Below are positions 1-5,020 of a stretch of 6,729 nt of DNA, in pieces. The position numbers were made by a program, and so were the translations under genes. The notes beneath the pieces are model-generated. The model saw nothing but the letters and a program-made list of their open reading frames with translations, searched no databases and was not told the DNA's origin. Numbering within the stretch: position 1 is the first letter of the stretch; the number at the start of each line of letters is the position of its first letter. The stretch covers positions 1 to 6,729 of the forward strand of contig JAESSR010000261.1 of the NCBI GenBank assembly GCA_016764015.1. Direction: 5' to 3'. Source of the stretch: Phycisphaerales bacterium. Its GTDB lineage: Bacteria; Planctomycetota; Phycisphaerae; Phycisphaerales; UBA1924.

Positions 1-714
1 CGGTATCAGATTTATACCATTGAGCAACACACGCTCTTTGCGCTCGCTCCACAATGCCCGCAATGGTCGCTGTGTGTGCTGATTACACAATCACTCTGTA
101 CCCATCACGATCCGGTCGAAATCATCAAACGATCAGCATCCGGCGGGGCACAGTGCGTCCAGTTGCGAGAAAAGAACATGCCCGATGCACAGTTCGTTGA
201 TCTCGCGGGGCTGCTCACTGAGTGTGGGCACCAGCTCGGGCTCGATGTGATCATCAACGATCGCGTACAGATCGCCCAGCTCGTTGAGGCTGACGGCGTA
301 CACCTTGGGCAGGATGATTTGCCAATCGCTGATGCTCGCACACTCATTGGAACTCGTAAATGGATCGGGCAGACCTGCCCCACGCTCGATCACGCGATTG
401 AAGCCGTCGAGCAAGGCGCAGATTATTGCGGGCTCGGTCCGGTCTTTGCATCAACGACCAAGTCCAAGTCAACCCTTGCAGGGTTGAGCCTTATCGAGTC
501 GTATTTGAGCAATCCCAAGACAAAGAGCACCCCAATGTTGGCGATCTCTGGGATTGAGCCTCAGAACATCGCCCAGCTTGGCCAAGTTGGATGCCCGGGC
601 GTAGCGGTTTCGAGCTGTGTGTGCTCGAGCGAAGACCCTGAATCTGTATGTCGTGCGATCGTGGAGTCCATCGAGTCTCATCGAGCCTCTGACGACCCTA
701 CCATATCGGCATGA
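1..714 (+). CDS. thiE: Thiamine-phosphate synthase (ThiE), C-terminal part; 5' end lies outside the window
   Basis: ThiE joins HMP-pyrophosphate and thiazole phosphate to give thiamine monophosphate in the cytoplasm. The 237 visible residues carry the family landmarks in order: QLREK (about 54-58, pyrimidine-PP binding), NDR (86-88), DGVHLGQDD (98-106, Mg2+ region), GADYCGLGPVF (139-149) followed by STTKS, SGI (183-185, usually GGI), and GVAVSSCVCSSEDPES near the end. A GTG at 76 could be called as the start, but the frame has no stop back to base 1, and the residues WSLCVLIT that straddle it match the first beta strand of the TIM barrel, so the gene must begin further left. The preceding stretch RYQIYTIEQHTL resembles the end of the ThiD2-type domain that some bacteria fuse in front of ThiE; this is inference from remembered family sequences. 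The stop codon overlaps the next gene by ATGA. ThiE identity is secure; the fusion is likely but unproven. Confidence 0.9.
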   Translation, partial: RYQIYTIEQHTLFALAPQCPQWSLCVLITQSLCTHHDPVEIIKRSASGGAQCVQLREKNMPDAQFVDLAGLLTECGHQLGLDVIINDRVQIAQLVEADGVHLGQDDLPIADARTLIGTRKWIGQTCPTLDHAIEAVEQGADYCGLGPVFASTTKSKSTLAGLSLIESYLSNPKTKSTPMLAISGIEPQNIAQLGQVGCPGVAVSSCVCSSEDPESVCRAIVESIESHRASDDPTISA

Positions 715-1943
715 GTATTGAATTTAAAAAAGCTGTTCTCGATACCGGCATGACCATTATCGCAGAAACCGATTCACAGGCCCATTCTGCAGCAGCAGGG
801 TTCTTCGTCAAAGCGGGCGCCCGCGATGAAGCAACCAAGATCATGGGGGTCTCACACTATCTTGAGCACATGATGTTCAAGGGCACCGAAGAACTCACCG
901 CCGAAGCGATTAATCAAGGATTCGATGACCTGGGCGCATCAAACAATGCGTACACCTCACGCGAGATGACCTGCTTCTATGCCCATGTGATCCCAGAGAA
1001 TATTTCATCAGCTACCGAACTTCTTTCTAAAATGATGCGCCCTGCGCTGCGTGCAGATGACTTTGACACCGAGAAACAGGTGATCCTCGAAGAGATCGCG
1101 ATGTACCAGGACAATCCATTCTGGAAACTCTACGAAGAAGCAACCGCCCGACATTATGGCTCGCACACACTCTCGCACCGGGTACTGGGCACCAAAGAAT
1201 CGGTGACGGATCTTACCCGTGATCAGATGGCCGAGTATTTTAATGAGCGGTACGCTGCGGATAAAACCGTGGTCGCTCTTGCGGGGAATCTTGACTTTGA
1301 TAAATCTGTCGCACAGATTGATGCCTTGTGTAAAGAATGGCAACGGAGCGTCGGGCAGCGTGATATCACCATCCCGCCCGTCTCTCCATCCGAGTTCACG
1401 ATGAAAGATGAGCAAGTCAGCCGGGGGTATCTAATTGGGATTGCCCAAGCACCGTCATCGAACGACGATCAGCGCTATGCCGCGGCGTTGCTCGCACAGA
1501 TTCTTGGCGGGGTAGACAACTCGAAGCTTCACTGGGCACTTATCGAAACCGGGATCGCAGAAGAAGCCCAAGCAGGATACGACGGGCTCGATGGCACCGG
1601 CGATTACTATCTGTATGCCTCTGGTGATCCGGAGAAACTCGATGATATCTGGGCAGTGATTCTCAAAGAAATCCATTCACTCAAGGACACGATCACAGAG
1701 GATGATCTTGTCGGGCTCAGGTCAAAGATGGCAACGGCTGCAACGATCGGATCCGAGCGCCCGGGTGATCGGATGCAAAGGCTCGGCAGGCTCTGGACGA
1801 TGACCGGAGAGTACTTACCACTCGACGAGGAACTCGCCAAAATCGGAGCAGTGACTGTTGATGATCTCAAAGCGGTGTGTGATGCCTATCCGCTCGACCA
1901 CTGTACACTCGGGCGAATGGTTCCAAGCGATCAGAATAACTGA
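711..1943 (+). CDS. M16 family zinc metallopeptidase (insulinase/processing-peptidase-like)
   Basis: A 410-residue protein with the inverted zinc motif HYLEH at residues 49-53 (two His ligands plus the catalytic Glu) and, 75 residues beyond H53, E128 in the segment VILEEIAM, which fits the third ligand of the HxxEH-x74-76-E pattern. The typical start TGMTIIAETDSQAHSAAAGFFVKAGARDE, then MMFKGTEEL after the zinc motif, matches the Peptidase_M16 domain (about 13-160); the Peptidase_M16_C domain covers about 165-345. Length fits the compact M16B class. There is no signal peptide, so a cytoplasmic oligopeptide- or protein-degrading role is most likely; the substrate cannot be told. The active-site residues are intact, so this is the catalytic and not the inactive partner type. 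The ATG overlaps the thiE stop (ATGA) and has no purine-rich ribosome site in front, which suggests translation coupled to thiE. No functional link with thiamine synthesis is apparent. Confidence 0.93.
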   Translation: MSIEFKKAVLDTGMTIIAETDSQAHSAAAGFFVKAGARDEATKIMGVSHYLEHMMFKGTEELTAEAINQGFDDLGASNNAYTSREMTCFYAHVIPENISSATELLSKMMRPALRADDFDTEKQVILEEIAMYQDNPFWKLYEEATARHYGSHTLSHRVLGTKESVTDLTRDQMAEYFNERYAADKTVVALAGNLDFDKSVAQIDALCKEWQRSVGQRDITIPPVSPSEFTMKDEQVSRGYLIGIAQAPSSNDDQRYAAALLAQILGGVDNSKLHWALIETGIAEEAQAGYDGLDGTGDYYLYASGDPEKLDDIWAVILKEIHSLKDTITEDDLVGLRSKMATAATIGSERPGDRMQRLGRLWTMTGEYLPLDEELAKIGAVTVDDLKAVCDAYPLDHCTLGRMVPSDQNN

Positions 1944-1946
1944 TCG
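1928..1946. terminator. Small perfect hairpin at the convergent junction (weak terminator candidate)
   Basis: CGATCAG (1928-1934) and CTGATCG (1940-1946) form a perfect 7-bp inverted repeat around the 5-base loop AATAA. It spans the TGA stop of the M16 gene and sits in the 38-base gap between convergent genes. Neither side is followed by a T run, so classical intrinsic termination is doubtful; it may only block or protect 3' ends. Confidence 0.3.
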
Positions 1947-1981
1947 ATAGGACTTGAATACTGACAGTTTAAGAAATGGTG

Positions 1982-3490
1982 TTATGCTGCGTTGTTGCGT
2001 GGCACAAATGCGCGAACGACTGAAACACTGGCTGTTTTGGCTGCGAGCACTGCTCGGCTTGCGGCTTGCACCAAGAGCTCTGGGGTTTTGATGACCGCAC
2101 GGGTGTCTTCATCAAGTGTGGCGACACCAACAGATATTTTTACGAGCTCATCAACACCTTGGGTGTCTGGAATCCAGCTCATAATCCGACTTGAAAACTC
2201 TTCACAGCACGCGTTGGCGCTTTGTGTTGCTTCGACTCGCTCGATGGTTGGGAGCACGATGGCAAAGACCGAGTCTGTTAGTCGGCACACGATCCCGCCC
2301 ATGTGTTCGAAGTGGCGTACGAGTAGGACATGGGTACCGATGACGATCTCATCTTGACTTGATTCACCGAGCGTGCTTCCCAAATCATCGTATCCATCGA
2401 TCATCACCTGCACGACACTCAGGGAAAACTGCCCGTTATAGGCAGCCTCGAATCCTTTGCGGACTACAACAGAGAATGCTTCGCGATTGAGTGCGCCGGT
2501 GAAGGGATCAGTGCCATCATCGCTGAGCAGTTCTGAGAACTGCTTGGCTGCAAAGCTTTCAATCTTTTGGTTCTTTGAGAGCTCGATCATCTGGCGATCA
2601 GCCTTCGCAAGCACTTCTTCAGGATCGGGCACCGATCCAACATCGATCGAGAACAAGTTGGCCAGTTCCTTGGTGGTCCCGCCTGTTTTCTTGATGAGTT
2701 CGTCAACCTGTGACTCATTGAACCCGAGCCAGCTCATCGCCTTTGCATAGGTTCTCCGGAGGGGTTCGGTCGGATTCTCTGATTTGAGAATGCCATGGAT
2801 CATATTCCCGAGTGCTACACACCGTGCGGTCTGTGATTGCTCTTGGGGACAGGCGGTCGGACGGTCGTGATACCGAACGGGGATCACGATTTCATGCGGA
2901 ATCTTCCAGTTCTCACACATCATCGCACCAACAACAGCATGCTGAAGTTCAAAGGCGTCGAGCTCAGCTTTGGTGAGCTTTGTGTGATCTCCGTCGGTGC
3001 TGTTGAGCAGCTCGATATACCCATTCCCGATCGTCCGGTGCATCGCGACCATTCCAATATCTTGAAAAAGCCCAGCCAAAAATGCCTCGTCGGCAATCAG
3101 TTTATTGCCTGCCATTTCTGCGGCAAACTTGGCAGCGACGGCGGTTGTCAATCCGCGTTCCCAGTACCCGAGATAATCAAAGGCATCCTCTTCATCGCCT
3201 TTGACTGTTGAAACGAGCGAAAAACCAAGCACGAGTGATTTGACCGGATTGAGCCCGAGCATGACCAACGCATGCTCGATCGATGAGCACCGTTTACGGA
3301 GCCCATAAAAACTTGAGTTCACGGTGCGGAGAATCTTGGCAGCGATCCCTTGGTCGAACTGAATCTCTTTGGCTAACTCATCCATCTTGACATCCGGATC
3401 AGATGTCAACTCGAGCACACGGATCGCCACCGCGGGCAGCGAGGGCAATGATGGGCAGTTCAAAATGTCATCGAGAAGTTTCGTGTCCAT
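1982..3490 (-). CDS. HDOD-domain protein with a degenerate GGDEF-like C-terminal domain
   Basis: A 502-residue protein counted from the ATG at 3490 (a TTG three codons earlier, at 3499, is the alternative; neither has a strong ribosome site). Residues about 8-210 form an HDOD domain: LPSLPAVAIRVLEL, then DQGIAAKILRTVNSSFYGL, then AGLFQDIG, and WKIPHEIVIPVRYHDRP. HDOD is related to HD phosphohydrolases but usually lacks catalysis; here the HD pair is QD (143-144). A linker of about 115 residues follows. From DPFTGALNREAF (about 328) to about 495 the order of a GGDEF domain is recognisable, with ISVGVATLDED and ELLVQAASRAVLAAK near the end, but the signature RyGGDEFaillP reads RLTDSVFAIVLP (403-414), and the metal Asp of the DxDxFK segment is replaced in VMIDGY. 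It is therefore very unlikely to make cyclic di-GMP and is better seen as a soluble signalling or scaffold protein. It lies downstream of recO on the same strand, about 150 bases away. Confidence 0.9.
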   Translation of the reverse strand: MDTKLLDDILNCPSLPSLPAVAIRVLELTSDPDVKMDELAKEIQFDQGIAAKILRTVNSSFYGLRKRCSSIEHALVMLGLNPVKSLVLGFSLVSTVKGDEEDAFDYLGYWERGLTTAVAAKFAAEMAGNKLIADEAFLAGLFQDIGMVAMHRTIGNGYIELLNSTDGDHTKLTKAELDAFELQHAVVGAMMCENWKIPHEIVIPVRYHDRPTACPQEQSQTARCVALGNMIHGILKSENPTEPLRRTYAKAMSWLGFNESQVDELIKKTGGTTKELANLFSIDVGSVPDPEEVLAKADRQMIELSKNQKIESFAAKQFSELLSDDGTDPFTGALNREAFSVVVRKGFEAAYNGQFSLSVVQVMIDGYDDLGSTLGESSQDEIVIGTHVLLVRHFEHMGGIVCRLTDSVFAIVLPTIERVEATQSANACCEEFSSRIMSWIPDTQGVDELVKISVGVATLDEDTRAVIKTPELLVQAASRAVLAAKTASVSVVRAFVPRNNAA

Positions 3491-3544
3491 CCGGTTCAAG
3501 TTCTTTACATGGCTTCATGAGCACCCGGCGATCCGTCGCAGAGG

Positions 3545-3582
3545 CTCCCTCAACTCATCTATCGACCAAAGCTGAGAGGGAG
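3545..3582. repeat. Bulged hairpin in the leader of the HDOD gene
   Basis: CTCCCT (3545-3550) plus CTCA (3554-3557) pair with TGAG (3573-3576) plus AGGGAG (3577-3582): ten base pairs with a 3-base bulge (CAA) and a 15-base loop. It lies 55-92 bases in front of the HDOD ATG, in the 152-base gap after recO. In the direction of transcription it is followed by GCCTCTGCG, not a T run, so it looks more like a leader structure than a recO terminator. A second weak dyad, TAGAC/GTCTA with a 5-base spacer, lies at 3619-3633, just past the recO stop. I see no convincing promoter in the gap. Confidence 0.35.
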
Positions 3583-3642
3583 TTCACCCCAGAATAGTTC
3601 TAACAGACAATCAGATTTTAGACGGATAGTCTATAAACCCCG

Positions 3643-4434
3643 CTAAATATCCGGGTATATCAACCTACTCGATGGCACCTCGGAGCCGATCACATAGCGA
3701 ATATAGGAAGCAAGAAGCCCACCAACACGAGTGATCTGATCTTGGGAAACACCCGCCAACTCAGAAGAATCTGTGCCTTCGCGAAGTTGTCGCAACAGAT
3801 CAACCGTTGATCGACGCACACGCCAGGTGTCCGATAATGCGATGGAAGATCGATCATCGTTCATGTGCCTGGGATCGAGTGTCAGCCCGCCCAATGCTGG
3901 GCTAAATCCATACACCTGGGCATCCTCGTCGAGTTCTTTGCCGGAATGTACATCACACATCAGCTCTGGGCGAGCACCGGTGTGATCGAGGAGCTGCCAT
4001 TGATACCACGCGAGTTGGGCATGGATTCCTTGAGGAGTTGTGCATAACTCCGGCGATGCGGTTGCATGAAGTGTCTGGATCAGTGCGTCATAAATATACG
4101 GGTGCGGATCGTGATCATTGATCAACCTGGGGATCAGATCGATCGCATACATGCACGCATGGAACCGTTCGAGCGATTGACGGATCAGATACATCGGCTC
4201 AACCAAATCCCACGCGGTCAAGATCGCCAGATCAGAGTTGGGCTTGACAATCGCGACCATATGCCCCATCGTCGCGATCTCAAGACCACCTGAAAACGCG
4301 GCCTTCTCGCGCTTTGAACCCTTGGCGATGCACCGGATCATACCGTGCTCACGGGTCATCAGCGATACCGTCTGGGAGGTCTCGGACCAATCCCAGTGAC
4401 GAACACACACAGCATGATCTTGTATCGTGGGCAC
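3643..4434 (-). CDS. recO: DNA repair protein RecO
   Basis: RecO works with RecR to load RecA on SSB-coated single-stranded DNA in the RecF pathway. The N-terminal OB-fold is recognised by AVCVRHWDWSETSQTVSLMTREHGMIRCIAKGSKREKAAFSGGLE (residues about 8-52); a helical domain follows, and FSPALGGLTLD (177-187) aligns with the segment before the second zinc-finger cysteine pair of many RecOs. In this protein the finger is mostly lost: CxxC is C160-D-V-H163, and the second pair reads LDPRH. I chose the GTG at 4434 (263 residues) because it puts about ten residues before the conserved SETS block, as in E. coli RecO, and has AGGG about 12 bases upstream. The ATG at 4464 would add ten residues (MRLFAGLLLS) without a family counterpart and lies three bases from a large palindrome. 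The gene is transcribed away from the fabZ-like gene and towards the HDOD gene. Confidence 0.9.
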   Translation of the reverse strand: MPTIQDHAVCVRHWDWSETSQTVSLMTREHGMIRCIAKGSKREKAAFSGGLEIATMGHMVAIVKPNSDLAILTAWDLVEPMYLIRQSLERFHACMYAIDLIPRLINDHDPHPYIYDALIQTLHATASPELCTTPQGIHAQLAWYQWQLLDHTGARPELMCDVHSGKELDEDAQVYGFSPALGGLTLDPRHMNDDRSSIALSDTWRVRRSTVDLLRQLREGTDSSELAGVSQDQITRVGGLLASYIRYVIGSEVPSSRLIYPDI

Positions 4435-4467
4435 GGACAACAATAGCCCTGCGAACAATCTCATTCT

Positions 4468-4571
4468 GGGTGCCGGGTGCCACTACTCGATGCGTAGCAG
4501 CGCAGTAGTGCCAATGTCGATTTATCCACCAAGACACGACTGCGCCGAAGACGGCGAGTAGTGGCACCCGG
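4468..4571. repeat. Composite palindrome: two inverted hairpin units (REP/BIME-like)
   Basis: Outer arms CCGGGTGCCACTACTCG (4473-4489) and its exact reverse complement (4555-4571) are 17 bp each. Inside are imperfect arms GCGCAGTAGTG (4500-4510) and CACGACTGCGC (4535-4545), 10 of 11 matching. Each half also folds alone: unit A, CACTACT (4481-4487) with AGTAGTG (4504-4510) and inner TGC/GCA; unit B, CACGACT (4535-4541) with AGTAGTG (4557-4563) and inner CGCCG-AAGA-CGGCG (4543-4556). Unit B is close to the reverse complement of unit A, with a 24-base linker between (4511-4534). The left edge also has GGGTGCC twice in tandem (4468-4481). This layout, paired inverted hairpins between divergent genes, resembles bacterial REP/BIME or other small non-coding palindromic elements. 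It carries no ORF. It takes up most of the recO-fabZ promoter region, so it could also contain or control the divergent promoters. Confidence 0.8.
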
Positions 4572-4597
4572 ATCAATCTCCCGCCCTATCCTTCCCC

Positions 4598-5020
4598 ATG
4601 CACTTCAACCTCATCGACCGCGTGCTCGAACGCACCGACACCCAGATCATCACCCTCAAGCATGTAAGCAGTGCCGAGGAATATCTCCAGGATCACTTCC
4701 CGAGCTTCCCGGTGCTGCCAGGCGTGCTGATGCTCGAAGCGATGACCCAAGCCGGTCGGTTGTTCCTTGATCCGGACAACACCGCTGAGCTGCCTTGGGT
4801 GCTGACCCAAGCACGAGCACTCAAGTACGGCGCATTCGTCCGACCCGGCGCGTCAATCCGCGTGACGATGACCAAGCACAAAGAGAACGACAACGGCTCA
4901 GTCGATTTCAAAGGCGATGTTCGGCTCATCGAACCAGAAGCAGCGGATATGGGCAATCTTCCCGTGGCCTGCTCTGGTCGCATTACTCTCCGCCCCCTCA
5001 ACATCCCGGTGACCGTATGA
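4598..5020 (+). CDS. fabZ: FabZ-like 3-hydroxyacyl-ACP dehydratase (hot-dog fold)
   Basis: A 140-residue protein of normal FabZ length. It starts LIDRVLERTDTQIITLKHVSSAEEYLQDHFPSFPVLPGVLMLEAMTQ, which follows the FabZ pattern closely: catalytic His in DHFP (H33) and catalytic Glu in LEAMTQ (E47), 14 residues apart as in known FabZ enzymes. The second half has LKYGAFVRPGASIRVTMT, matching the usual 'KFRxPVxPGDxL' strand. FabZ removes water from 3-hydroxyacyl-ACP to give trans-2-enoyl-ACP in type II fatty-acid synthesis. Because no other fab gene is near, and planctomycetes may carry several such paralogues, this could be a paralogue serving a special acyl chain and not the main FabZ. The start has no Shine-Dalgarno sequence (CCTTCCCC precedes the ATG) and lies 27 bases past the palindrome. 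The stop overlaps aroDE by ATGA. Confidence 0.87.
   Translation: MHFNLIDRVLERTDTQIITLKHVSSAEEYLQDHFPSFPVLPGVLMLEAMTQAGRLFLDPDNTAELPWVLTQARALKYGAFVRPGASIRVTMTKHKENDNGSVDFKGDVRLIEPEAADMGNLPVACSGRITLRPLNIPVTV

Noticed and set aside
76..714. thiE starting at the GTG at 76
   Set aside because: The start would remove part of the first barrel strand, and the frame is open further upstream.
1008..1415. Antisense 135-codon ORF opposite the M16 gene
   Set aside because: The same reason: it mirrors a conserved protease coding region and shows no family features.
2837..3211. Plus-strand 124-codon ORF opposite the HDOD gene
   Set aside because: It is a shadow of the HDOD domain coding sequence, and the minus-strand protein has clear domain matches.
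4511..4545. Possible sigma-70 promoter inside the palindrome linker (TTGGTG and GATAAAT on the minus strand)
   Set aside because: The hexamers are a poor match in sequence and spacing; not enough to annotate a promoter.
4473..4571. CRISPR repeat or insertion-sequence ends
   Set aside because: There are only two units in opposite orientation, no spacers, no transposase and no target duplication around the full element; the GGGTGCC tandem is on one side only.
4795..5016. N-terminal extension of the aroDE frame (74 codons) overlapping the fabZ-like gene
   Set aside because: The dehydroquinase domain begins exactly at the ATG at 5017, and the extension is a basic, low-complexity shadow of the fabZ-like coding sequence.
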